Positions 35,501 to 46,131 of a stretch of 64,000 bases of DNA are shown in pieces. A model generated the notes under the pieces. It was not told where the DNA came from. It saw only the letters and a program-made list of their open reading frames with translations, and made no database searches. Numbering within the stretch: position 1 is the first letter of the stretch; each line of letters opens with the position of its first letter. The DNA comes from Alopecurus myosuroides (lineage: Eukaryota > Streptophyta > Magnoliopsida > Poales > Poaceae): NCBI GenBank assembly GCA_028641055.1, contig CM054061.1, positions 55,036,081 to 55,100,080 on the forward strand. The letters are read 5' to 3'. Position numbers and translations under genes: made by a program.

Positions 35501-38500
35501 TACCTGGTGTTTTGATGCAGGCAGGTAGTTTATCGGACTTCTATGAAAATTGCAGGGGTCTAGAACTTGCGAGGAATTTTCAGTTTCCCACTCTGAGAGA
35601 GGTGAGGGTTTGTGCTAGCTGTCTAATTTTTAATTATTTCTAGCAGTTTTTTTTTGGCAAAAATCTCATTTAAGTAATTTTCTTCAGCCACCACAAACAT
35701 TTCTTGTGACTATGGAGGAGTACGTGAGGGACGCTCCTCGTATGGTTCCTGTTCGAGAGCCACTGGTCAGTACTTTGATGATATAGTGGAACTTATTGTT
35801 TCTGTTTTTGTTGTATTTGCATGTGTTTGTCCTACCAATTGTGTTACTTGCATCTTGTACTTGCATCTTGTAATTAGGGATCTATCGTATATTGTTAGAC
35901 ACATGGAAAACCGGCAACAAGCATTGCATTTGTTATTGTTCATTTATTTTAGTGATGAGCCTGTTTCATTGCAACGTTAGATGCATCCAGCATGATCCAA
36001 TCTGCAGTTGATATCATAGCATAGGTGTGATACATATGCATGCGGGGAAAAGTTGACTAAATTGATCTCCAAATTATTACATAAAAGATAGCCTGTTTTC
36101 ATGTGTTTGATGGAATAAAAATAAAGTGCCCGTCGGTCCTTTTTCTAGTATAGTTTTAGTGGATGTACAGGAAATGGCTACTATAATGTTGGTATGCAGA
36201 TTTCCTTAGGCTCGGTTTGCGGTTCCTCCCGTGATTATTTTTATATCTGCTTTGAACAAGTTGTAAATGTCGTGACTCTACCATCCAATGCTTGTTTTCT
36301 CATATTTCATCATGTATGTTGAACACAATAATGTTTTGATCAGGGGGTGTTAAAAAGAACGATTGGAACAAATCCATCCAATCTGTCAGCTCCAGATGCT
36401 AGTACAATCATAAGTATCTAGTCCAGTTGAGCCATTTAACTAGTTCAAAAAATGGAAGACGGAACAGTGGCGGGTTTTGCACAGTTTGAGTAATCCATTT
36501 TTTAATAACACCCCTAATGTTCGTTAGCTGCTAGATTGAACCGGTTCAATCAAACAAGATTATCATGAACCTCATTATGTTACTTTTAGCAGTTCGCATC
36601 CTACAGCCGTACCTTTTATGTAGTAAAAATGGCATGCCTTATTACCGTACCTTGTTATCTTAATTGGGTACTGGCATGGCGTCAATTCGTAAAATTTGCA
36701 TTGTCCTTCCTTCAGGAATTTCCTGAGAGGCTTCTTCTTACATACAAACCTGAAGAATCAGAGGAAGTTTCTGAACCCGATCCTGTTGAAGAGGAAAGAC
36801 CACCAGTTGAAGAACCTGCTCTAGAACAGCCTGTTCCAGAAGTTGTTTCACCTCCTGCCAAGCCTGTTGTGGCCGATACTGGTGATCTACTGGTAAGTAA
36901 AGAACACCTATATTTAATGCTGCTTTGATTTTGGTAATCTAAATATCCTTTGTCGATAGGGCTTAAATGATCCGAGCCCTGCTGTATCAGCAATAGAGGA
37001 GAGCAATGCTCTTGCCTTGGCCATTGTTTCATCAGGTAACGGGTCATGATTGGATTCTTGGTGACTTTCAAGGATGCTGCTTAATCAATTAACTGATAGG
37101 TATTTTGCATCTTTATGTATTAGATGCGAGTACTTCAACTACTAGCACCACTGGATGGCAAGACAAAGGATTTGATCCAACAGGATGGGAACTCGCCCTT
37201 GTTACTGCTCCAAGTAACACAAATTCGTCCGCTGCAGATAGTCAATTGGTGTGTTTCTCCACTCTTACTATTCTTTTCTTTTTTGATGAATTTTATCCTG
37301 TTGATACTGTTGGGTCATTGGTAATTGTTGCTTGTTGCAAGTGTAAAGTCTTGTGGATATCCATAATCCCATATGCTGTTTTGAGGCATTTTTATTATTA
37401 TTGCGTAGTATTAGTCATTATTTGTTATTTGGAGTTCTAAGTTTGTGTAACATATGAATTACATTTAGAGAACTAGCGCAATTGTTCAACCATGCTTGGG
37501 GCAGAAGAATGTACCACTTTTACTGATATTTTTGTTTGTTAGCATGATACCCAACTCCTGTTACTGGATTGAAGTATGACAATTTAAAATAACCGTTGCA
37601 AGTTATTGCCATGTTGTAGGTATATATTTATGAGCACAGCAACTTATGTGCTGCTTGATCTTCTCATGTAGTGACCTAGGAATGTTAGGCTGTGCAGTTG
37701 GCCAATGTACACACTATTTACTACCATGCACAACATGAGCTAGGTTATGTATAAGTAATCACAGATAGCCAAATATAGCTTATGATAATTGTTTTTGGAC
37801 CAGTTATTCATGTTGAATGCTTTTCTCTGTAATTGTTGCCCTTTTGAGTCACCGTATAAATTACAGCCATTTAAACTGAATTAGAAACATTATAACGCAT
37901 AGATTATACAGTGCCTGCGTTATACGAATAATTTAGGCTAGTTACTCTTCTCAGTCAAAGTGTGGCGTTAATTTTGGTTTTGTGTACTTCGTTTGATCTT
38001 GAAGTAGAAGTTATTAGGCAACTGGATTAAATTATACTCGTTGATCGTAAGTGTTAAGCATCCAATCCATGTGATCATGTTCTGTTGGAGAGCTCCAGTA
38101 GATTCATTGTCCATATCCACTCGAGCATGGCACATGGCCCCTGAGTGACACTAAGAGTACACATTTGTTGTGTAACCTTCTTTAGCTTGTGCCCGCCCCC
38201 CCCCCCCCCCCCCCCCCCCCAAAAAAAAGTAGGCACAACCATTGTAGTATGATCTGACCTTCCATTTTGTTTTTTCTTGCTCATGTATAATCCTTCTGAC
38301 ATGTGTCTCATTTACCGTCAAACAAATAGTCATCTGCACTGTTTGATGGCATCATTTCAATTTTCCACCTTGTAATCTCACAAAGGGGTCTGAAGTAGAT
38401 TCAGTGCTTACTATACCTTGTAGTTGAAAGTGTCTGCTTTTAGGTTTTGACAATCTTCCACATACTCCCTCCGATCCATATTAATAGGTGTTGAAGTGTA

Positions 38501-39126
38501 TGTATCTAGCAATAAAACATGTCTAGATACGTCCACTTCACCACCTATTAATATGGAACGGAGGGAGTAGTATTCTCAGCAAAGAATAGCATGTACTGTT
38601 TATTTTAATTCTCTACTCAAAGATTCTATCGTTTTGGTGACAAACTGACATTTGAGGTATTATCAGTTGCTTTGGACTGAATAGTAAACTGAATTTCTAC
38701 TTTATGGACGAAGCTCTTTCCACCTGCAAAAATAGTTAAACTTTATCACTCAATATGCAGGGCGGTGGACTTGACAAGCTCATCTTGGACAGCCTTTATG
38801 ACGAGGGGGCCTACAGGCAGACGCAACAACAGCAGCTGTATGGGTCATCAGCTCCCAACCCATTCATGACAAATGATCCTTTCGCGATGTCGAACCATGT
38901 CGCCGCCCCGCCTTCGGTTCAAATGGCTGCCATGTCCCAACAGCAGCATCAGCAGCAGATGCCACCGATGATCCATCAGAATCCTTTCGGACCGGCCGTT
39001 CAGCCTCAGCATCCCGGCGCTGCCCCTGCGTTTAACCCATTCATGGATAACGGCTTCGGGCAGTTCCCAGCGGCAAACAACTCGCAACACCAAGCCGCCA
39101 ACCCATTCGGCGGTAGCCTTCTATAG
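32581..39126 (+). CDS. ANTH-domain clathrin-assembly protein (AP180/CALM type), 15 exons, 567 aa
   Basis: The protein recruits clathrin and cargo to phosphoinositide-rich membrane during endocytosis. Exons: 32581-32670, 32835-32904, 33105-33202, 33806-33944, 34032-34159, 34284-34376, 34486-34536, 35197-35262, 35354-35419, 35521-35601, 35688-35765, 36716-36892, 36960-37035, 37124-37248, 38761-39126. All borders are GT/AG and the frame is unbroken (1704 nt). The ANTH domain covers about residues 25-290. K38 and the K48-x-R50-H51 cluster correspond to the known PIP2-binding basic patch. The tail holds D-L-L (clathrin-box-like, near residue 378), DPF (485-487) and four NPF motifs (479, 520, 538, 560), which bind adaptors and EH-domain proteins. 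It most resembles the Arabidopsis At5g35200/At2g01600 group. The ATG sits at the start of the conserved [12 protein letters not shown] block. No lesion was found. Confidence 0.93.
38196..38228. repeat. Poly(C)25-poly(A) tract in intron 14
   Basis: Twenty-five C followed by eight or nine A in the last intron of the clathrin-assembly gene. The length of such a run is uncertain in any assembly. Confidence 0.8.
38465..38567. mobile_element. Stowaway MITE (Tc1/Mariner), 103 bp, TSD TA
   Basis: Terminal inverted repeats CTCCCTCCGATCCATATTAATAG and its complement end the element, and TA is duplicated at 38463-38464 and 38568-38569. It lies inside intron 14 of the clathrin-assembly gene, away from splice sites. 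Confidence 0.92.
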
Positions 39127-39966
39127 GCTGCATGAGTAGAACATGAGCTAAATAGTATCCCGAGAAGACGCGATTTTCGCGTGACTGTAATGTGCGCTGT
39201 GCCTGGCCATCCCCCCTGTATTTCACTCGTGTAATGATATGTGTATTGGCTACATCACACGGGACTGCGAAGTGACCCTTGTTGTAAAGAAAGTAGTGAC
39301 CTGTGTAACACCAGATGTATGTCAATAAATAGTAGGACGTGGTTAAATATGTGGCAGTGCAAAAATGCAATTGATGGTTGAGCAGTTGACGCACTGTTCA
39401 GCTGCCTAACTTGCCATCGCACATTCAGCATCTCTGCTCATTGTTTTTCTCAATGCTGTACTACATGCCTAGCTGTGGGTTACTATTAATTTTCTGTATC
39501 TGACCCTTGAGAGGTGAAACGTCCAGGTTCATGCGCTTGAGTTATGCTATAGGTTTTTGGTTTTTTTTTTTTTTTTTTTTAAAGAAATTTAGCAGGGTAG
39601 GTAAGATGTCAAAAAAGAAGTGGGTAAGACTGGCAGAGTCACGCAGATCATGTGTGAGGACCACAGACTAGTGTTTGCTTGCTATGCTATCATTGTCCTC
39701 CTCATTTTCGCAATGGATGGATTGAACCTAATTGCCTTCTTTCGGCAGAAAAACAAAACACGACGATGACGCTGCTCTGCAAATTGGTACAATATGTCAC
39801 CACCTATTGTACTGAACAGATTTGTCGCCTATTGGGTTAAAGAAGAGTAACAGACAGAAGAATCTTAATCGGTGATCCGGCGTTTCGCCTCGGGAGAAGA
39901 CCCCTCGTGTAGTAGTGCAGTACCCCACCTACAAGGCTATATGCATGAACTGCCCTATAGTTTAGG
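39127..39966 (+). other. 3' UTR and downstream flank of clathrin-assembly gene
   Basis: A 3' UTR of unknown length follows the stop. AATAAA in TCAATAAATAG (about 39321-39331) is a likely polyadenylation signal. A T-tract (about 39559-39581) and AT-rich DNA follow. No gene is seen. Confidence 0.55.
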
Positions 39967-40270
39967 GTTGTTGAAGCATTTGCTTTACCAACTGCCCTAA
40001 AGGTTTCTGACCCCTGTAGCAGGATGGTAGATCCCATGAACAGTTCTGCAAGCGAAACTTCTTACTGCGAAAGCTGGTAATTCCTTCAGAGACGGATCCA
40101 GAAGCAACATAACCCTGTTGGCTGAAATAAATTGGCAGATCCCAAGCCTTATCGGAAAACACATAAGCGGAAACCACAAATGGAGCCTGAGCTTCATCGT
40201 CGCTTTCTTGCTGGAAATGGAGTTGAGCGGCGGCAATCCCACTGCTGACAAGGTCGCTGTATCTGCTGCC
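39962..40270 (-). pseudogene. Unrecognised gene fragment flanking H1
   Basis: On the - strand an open frame of about 100 codons ends at 39962 and contains A-Q-A-P-F-V-V-S-A-Y-V-F-S and W-D-L-P-I-Y-F-S. Its upstream end continues on the far side of H1 (54313-54412) and is repeated in the tandem copy at 54413-54634, where an in-frame stop breaks it. I do not recognise the family. Codon-like composition suggests a real gene source, but it may be a pseudogene exon or chance. Confidence 0.35.
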
Positions 40271-40273
40271 TAA
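40153..40273. repeat. Left part of tandem unit A, split by H1
   Basis: GGAAAACACATAAGCGG to GTATCTGCTGCC, with TAA from the H1 target site. It continues at 54313-54412 and is matched by unit B (54413-54634), including the 20-bp core around GCTGACAAGGTCGCTGTATC. Confidence 0.85.
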
Positions 40274-41697
40274 GGACATCTCCAACGGGCTGCTCATTTG
40301 CGGACCATTTTGGTCCGCATTTTGTCCATTTGAGCAGCCGTTCGGGGCTGTGTCCGCGCGGATTTGGTCCCTGCACCCAGCGGGGCTGCTCATTTGGTGG
40401 CCACGATTCGAAAAAGAATACCAAAATGCGCCTAGATAATAACAAATGAATATCGGCGCATGCAAAAAGGGCCACGGTTCAGCCATACGGCCAGGTTCAA
40501 GCCATGCCGGCCACGTTCAGGCCATGCCGGCCACGGTTCGGGCAAGGTTCAGGCGGCCAGGTGAGGCCATGCCAGCCCAGGGCCAGAATGTACAAAAGCG
40601 ACGCCGGCCGCGTGTTCAGGCCGGCGCCGGGCACGATCGGGGCGTGGCGCGATCACTCCTCGCCCTGCATGTACCGCTGCTGCTTCTTCTCGAAGTAGGC
40701 CTTCTTCCTCGGGGTCAGGCAGCTCAGGTCCATGGCCATGATCTGCGCCTCCTGGGCGGCCAGAGCGATCTCGACCTCCTTCCTCTTGTTCTCGGCCTCC
40801 ATGGCCCTGGTCGAGGCCTCCAAGGCTCTGGTCCTGGCGTTCTCCTCCTCGATCTCGAGCTTCTTCGTTTGCACGATGAAGTAGTTCTTCGTGATCTCCT
40901 CGCGCTCCCGACGCTTTTTCTCCTCTCTCTCGTCCTTCTTGTCGCTGGTCTTGTCCTTCTGCGAGATGAACCCTTGGAGGGTCTCTTGCAAAGCAATGGT
41001 CGTGGCGTCGCGTTTCAGGTCCAGCTTGGAGTTTCTCCGGCCCCTTGGTCGTTCAGTTGTGGCGCCATCGGCCGCCTGGCCCGTGGCCATTGGCGGCACC
41101 CCGCCTGGTATGGCCGCGCCTTTCTTGATGGCGTTGTGGAGCTCCTTCCACTTTTGGTTGTCCTTCAACTTCTTGTAGCAATGGGCGAAGTTGAAGGACT
41201 TGCCACCATGCTCGGCCTTGTACAATGTCAACGCTTGGAAGGCCTACACAAACAACAATTGGGACACGGGAACGTGCGGGCAATGCAAATGTAGGACAGG
41301 GACGTGTGGCCACTCACCAGGTCGCCGAGGGTGGCACCACTTTGGGGCCGGGCCACGGCGTGCTCGAAGGACCCGGTGAACTTGCTGCACTCGGACGAGA
41401 TGAGGCCGAACCTATTTTGGATGGAGAGCTCGCTCCTTGTGGTGACCATGGAGTACGGTGGCAGGACGGCCCGCTCTTGGTAGTTCCGGTGCATCCTCTT
41501 CCAATAGGCATTGCCCTTCATCTCGGCCCCGACAATGGTGTTCTGCCCCACCTCGACCCATGTGTCGACGAGGCACTCGTCCTCCGCCTCCGTGAACCCA
41601 ACCCCTCGCTTGACGTTCCTCTTGGCGGCCTTGGCCTGCTGGGTCAGCTCGTCCAAGAACATGGGCATGTCGTCGATGTGGGGCACTTCGTCGATGG

Positions 41698-43060
41698 TGA
41701 AAGTGCACTATGGTCAACTAGAGGGGGGGGGGGGGTGAATAGGTTGACTACCAATTTTTCTTTTCTTTTCCTTTTAAGGGGCTTAGTAAGATAAGATACG
41801 ATTCTCTAGATGTGCAACTAAGTGAACAACCTATGTGAAGAGAGTAGTATGCGCAACGGAAGTAAAGCGTAAGGTAGTAAAGCAAACAACAAGTGTAAAC
41901 AAGGAGACAAGGATATGTTTCACCGTAGTTCCTTCTCAAAGAGAAGTACGTCTACGTTGGAGAGGTGGGGAGCCACCTAGGCGCTCCTCAATAGCACGGT
42001 TGTGCACACCTTGTTCTCCTTGAGCTTCTCCGGTGAGGGAGATGCTCGTTTCCACTATGAGGTCGACTTGAAGGCGTTGACCAAACCTTTACAAGGGCTT
42101 GAGGTCACTCCACAAGGATGGAGGCTCTCAAGCAATCCGTAGCTTCTTGCAACAAGGTGGAAACTACAAGCACGAGATCTACTAAGGTTTCTAGGCCTCA
42201 AGTAGGATTCTAGATCTACTAGGTTGTGGTGGATGGATTTGAGATTCCTTTGGTGGAAGTGTGGATCTAGGTCTCCTCTAGCTCTCCACCAAGTTTGGGA
42301 GTGATTGGGTGGACGGAGAGGGAGATCTAAGAGGTTGAAGCTTTCATTAATGGCTAGGAGAGAGAGTGGGAAAAGCTTGGCATTTATGAGGTAGGTGAAG
42401 GGGTATTTATACTCTTGGCCACGAAGTAGCCGTTTGCAGTCCAGGGCACCGGAGGCTCCGGTGGTTTCACCGGAGGCTCCGGTGGGTCTTCTTTGCACTG
42501 CGCAGTTGCGCAGTGCTTTATCCTTTGCGCGCTGCTGAGGAGGCCGGAGGCTCCGGTGGATCGAGCGGAGGTTCCGCCCACCGGACCCACACCGGAGGCT
42601 CCGGTGGGACCTCCGCCACTTTCCAACAGAAGGGGTAGCTAGCGGAGCTACCACCGGATCCTCCACCGGAGTCCATTTGCACTAGGACCAGGGGGCCACC
42701 GGATGTCCACCGGAGCCTCCGGTGGAACCTCCGCCACTTTCCAACAGAAGGGTATTTCGGCGGAGGAACCACCGGATGTGCACCGGAATCTATTTGTGCA
42801 CAGGTTGAGGGCTGAGCCTCCGGTGGATTCACCGGAGCCTCCGGTGGATTTCCCGGAGCCTCCGGTGGGTTCACCGGAGCTTCCGCCCCTGCACATTTTG
42901 GTTCCCTGGCTTCCTTTCTCTTAGCACTTTTCGAATATCTCAAGCATTAGCCCCATAGATATAGTGAACCTAATAACCTGGGCATTTTCATCATTTGAAC
43001 AAACATTAGATCAAACAAATATGTTGTCATATAATTACCAAAACGGACGATGATCTTTCA
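41698..43060 (-). repeat. C2 3' LTR
   Basis: 1363 bp, with - strand ends TGAAAGATCA...GCACTTTCA. It has a G13 run 22-37 bases from its end (41722-41735 region) and the CCGGAGGCTCCGG array at 42447-42888. Confidence 0.95.
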
Positions 43061-43072
43061 ATCTCCCCCTTT
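43061..43072 (-). promoter_or_regulatory. C2 3' polypurine tract
   Basis: On the - strand AAAGGGGGAGAT directly abuts the TG of the 3' LTR. Further AGGGGGAG tracts lie upstream at 43129-43137, 43405-43413 and 46064-46072. Confidence 0.85.
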
Positions 43073-43461
43073 TTGGTAATTGATGACAACATAATTATTT
43101 GCATGATTACGGACTCAATATGAACGGAGCTCCCCCTAAAGATATGCTCCTTTCATATTGAGATCACTAAGACATGATATAAACTAATAATATGACAATG
43201 ATAACACATAGCACACATAACACATAGATAATATGAAACGAGGTTCACACATGATCACAATATAGCGAGGTCCACGATAGATACGAATAAGGTAAACAAA
43301 CGAAGTTCCAAATAGTTCAAATCAAACTCCCTCAAGCAAAAGAGAGATGCAAATCAGAGAAAGCTTGAGGGACCATGCAAATGCCCGTTGCCTAATATAT
43401 CTTTCTCCCCCTTTGGCATCAAGGTACCAAAAGAGGGAGAGCCAAGTGCTAACGCCCCAAA

Positions 43462-45267
43462 TCATTCGGAGGATGTGGGAGATGCTTCCGGAGCCGGGGA
43501 GGGAACACGGTGAGAGCTAGTGGCTTCGTCTCCTTCTTCCTCGGACCATTCAATGAGCTTGCCCTTGGAGTCCTTAGCTTGCCAAGCATCCCAATCTGTG
43601 ATGCTATCAAGAACCGGGGATTCAATGGAGAGACCCTCTTCACGGAGACGTTCACGAGATGCTTGAGCCTTTTTTCGTGCCTTGAGTTCCGCATCATAAT
43701 GTGCCTCCCATTGATGTTGCTCAATCTTTTTGTTCAAGCAAAATACTTTCTTGAGAGCCCGAGCCATCCATTTGAAGGCATTGCTAGAGGGAGGGGGTTG
43801 AGATGGACCCTCGGCTTCCTCTTCCTCATCCACAATGATGCGAGGCCTAGCCTTGTGCTTGCGAACAGCTGGAGTGGGATGCACAACGGGCTCGGTGTGA
43901 TTCTTCATGAGAAGCCTCTTTTCCGTATGAGAGATCCAAAGTGAATCATCCAAAGGATCATCCGGAAACCTAGCATTCCACACCTTCAATATGATCTTCA
44001 TGATGAAAGGCCCAAAACAAGCATTCCTTCGGTTGGCAATGACATGCCACAACTCGTTCCAAATGTAGTCAAGTACATCAAGCTTGCGAGGAGTGGCATC
44101 CATACGGTATTGATGAGTAAGAAGCAACAAGTTCTTCATGAAACCTTGAATCTCATCCACATTGCCCGCCTTTGGATTGATAGTCTCTCTATAGATCCGT
44201 AACATGATGTCATAAGTGGGAAAGAGACCCTTGACGAAACCCACGGCATATTTCTTCCAATGATAGAGGGGAGTGAGGTCATCCTTCGAATTAGCTTGAG
44301 CGGAGTGAACTCGAAACCATCCATTAGCAAATTCTTCTCCGTTGGCAAAAGGACCAAAATCTGGGTAGCCACCAAGAATAGTTCCAACATCCTTCCAAGT
44401 GATGTCAAGTTGTTTGTCCTTGGTCATCCAAATGAGGTGGCGGTTGGTCTCATTGCCAAGATGAACTGTGGCAAGGAACTGACAGACGAGCTCTTCATCA
44501 AAGTCTTGTTGAAGGGTGATAATGGGACGGAGACCAAACTTCTCAATGATCTCAAGGGCCTCCCCAAAGTACTTGTGATTGCGTTCCATGTGACCAATAC
44601 TTATAGCATGTTGGGGAACAACATTTTCCTTGGGCTTCCTCATCAAGATCTCCCTGAATATCTGTCCTTGGAAGGCGGTGTGAAAACGCGGATCCTTGCC
44701 CCGGAATTGGGGCATTTGGCGGTCACGGGCAATGACATATGGATTTTCCCTTCTTTCCTTTATAAATGTCGCATCGGACATCTTGGATGCGGTTGGTGCG
44801 GTGTTCTTCCTTGGCAAAGTCTTCTCGGGAGCCGGAAATCTCTTGCGCTTGCCTTGAGTACGGTCAAGTTCCTCTTGAATTTCATCCACGGGTTGTGGCT
44901 TGCGGCGGCCCGTGGACTTGTACCTTTGTCCTTTCCCTTTGGAGCCGGAAGCATCTAACATAGAAATCGAGAAGAGCATGAAGAACGAGTAAAGCTCGAG
45001 TCAAATAAGGCACGCACAAACCAAAGAACCAAGATATTCATGGTGTTAGGGTTGAATAATCTAGGGTTAGGGAAAACTTCCCATAGAACCGCAACGATTC
45101 AAGCCTAACATGCATTATCTAGGTTGCTAGGGTGAGTACTTGAGAAAATCCACTCCTAAAACTCCAAAACCACAAATCTAGAAGGCTAGAACATGAACTC
45201 CTATGCATCTCATCCATCAACTAGATGAGAGAGAGAGAGAGAGAGAGCACATACCGGCTTCATCCAT
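43462..45267 (-). CDS. C2 third gene, spliced, function unknown (env position), 501 aa
   Basis: This gene lies downstream of pol, where SIRE-type Copia elements carry an ORF often called envelope-like. Exon 1 is 45267-45255 (ATG plus three codons and a base), donor GGTATGTG. The intron is 45254-44955 (300 bp) and ends TTCTATGTTAG. Exon 2 is 44954-43462. The join keeps the frame and gives 501 residues. The protein has a Lys/Arg-rich N-terminus, a globular middle (residues about 100-330), an acidic Glu-rich linker, and a charged coiled-coil-like stretch near 410-455. I see no signal peptide or membrane span, so calling it an envelope is not supported by the sequence. C1 has a diverged homologue with an intron at the same place. 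An unspliced start at an ATG inside the intron (44979 or 44961) is possible. Confidence 0.75.
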
Positions 45268-46131
45268 GGTGGAGAAGGGAGGAGGGAAGGTTCCCGGGGC
45301 GTTCCTAGGCAAGGAGGAGGGCTCCCCGCGGTGGAGCACCCGATTCCGGCGGCGGTGAGCTTGGGGGCGGCGGCGGTTTTGAGAGGAAGAAGATGGGGGC
45401 GGGTGGGGGAAAATGAGATTGGATCTCACTTACCCCCGCGCGCCCCAATCTTATCCGCAGTGATTTTTCCGCCGGCGGAGCCTCCGGTGGTTTCACCGGA
45501 GCCTCCGCTCCCGCCAGCGGAGCCTCCGGTGGAATCACCGGAGCCTCCGCCCCTGTCCCAAAACTTTAGGTTTTGGCCCGCTGAGCCACAGGGACCCAGC
45601 GGAGCCTCCGGTGAGGTTCCGGTGGACAGGCCCGGCGGAGCCTCCAGTGGTTTCACCGGAGGTTCCGCCCAGATGAATTTCAGCACGCCAAGATTGGAAA
45701 AACTCGAGCAATACTATAAGAGCAACGGTTTGGGCAAGTGGGGCTTGGGTTGGAAAAACGTTACTGTCATACGAGGGACATTGCTCGACAGGGTTCGCAA
45801 GAACCATAAAACAAGTGAAAAACCGAACCCGTACGAGTTGTCAAGATGTGGATATAATGTGAGAAAATGATAAAAAAAAACACATCAAATGTCGGTGGCC
45901 GAGGCCACCATGTTTGAGTGTGTAACTTGGCACCGCGAAGATATATCTTGGGTCCAAAATTACTACTCACAATTAAGCACAATGAGTCACAAATTGACTA
46001 GATATGCAATGATCGATTGATTTTTGCATAATAAAAGGAGTGCACACTCATGAATTGAGTAGCGCTCCCCCTATTTCCATGCCTACACCTAAACTAGATA
46101 GCAAGTATAATGAAGGTAGATATGCAAGGTT
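45268..46131 (-). promoter_or_regulatory. C2 spacer upstream of third gene, with polypurine-like tract
   Basis: Read on the - strand from the end of pol: an AATAGGGGGAGCGC tract (46064-46072), AT-rich DNA, the GC-rich array (45471-45670) and a pyrimidine/CCGCC-rich stretch resembling a 5' leader (45280-45450), then the ATG. It could hold an internal promoter for the third gene. No clear TATA box is visible. A (GA)n microsatellite lies in the intron at about 45226-45247. Confidence 0.5.
45471..45670. repeat. CCGGAGNCTCCGG array in C2 spacer
   Basis: Repeated copies of the near-palindrome GGAGCCTCCGGTGG/CACCGGAGCCTCCG are spaced by 10-30 bases. The same unit makes up the arrays in both C2 LTRs. 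Confidence 0.85.

Noticed and set aside
40446..41294. Long + strand frame (282 codons) over H1 exon 2
   Set aside because: It is antisense to the recognisable ORF1 coding strand and reflects high GC.
42447..42888. CCGG-rich repeats as a CRISPR-like array
   Set aside because: Unit and spacer lengths are irregular, the genome is a plant, and the array is inside an LTR.
42055..42943. Frames of 141-203 codons inside the C2 LTRs (also 52591-53479)
   Set aside because: They read through the CCGGAGNCTCCGG array and the promoter, and exist only because the repeat lacks stops.
43462..45267. Calling the C2 third gene an envelope protein
   Set aside because: No signal peptide, membrane span or fusion-like segment is visible. 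Only its position suggests the name.
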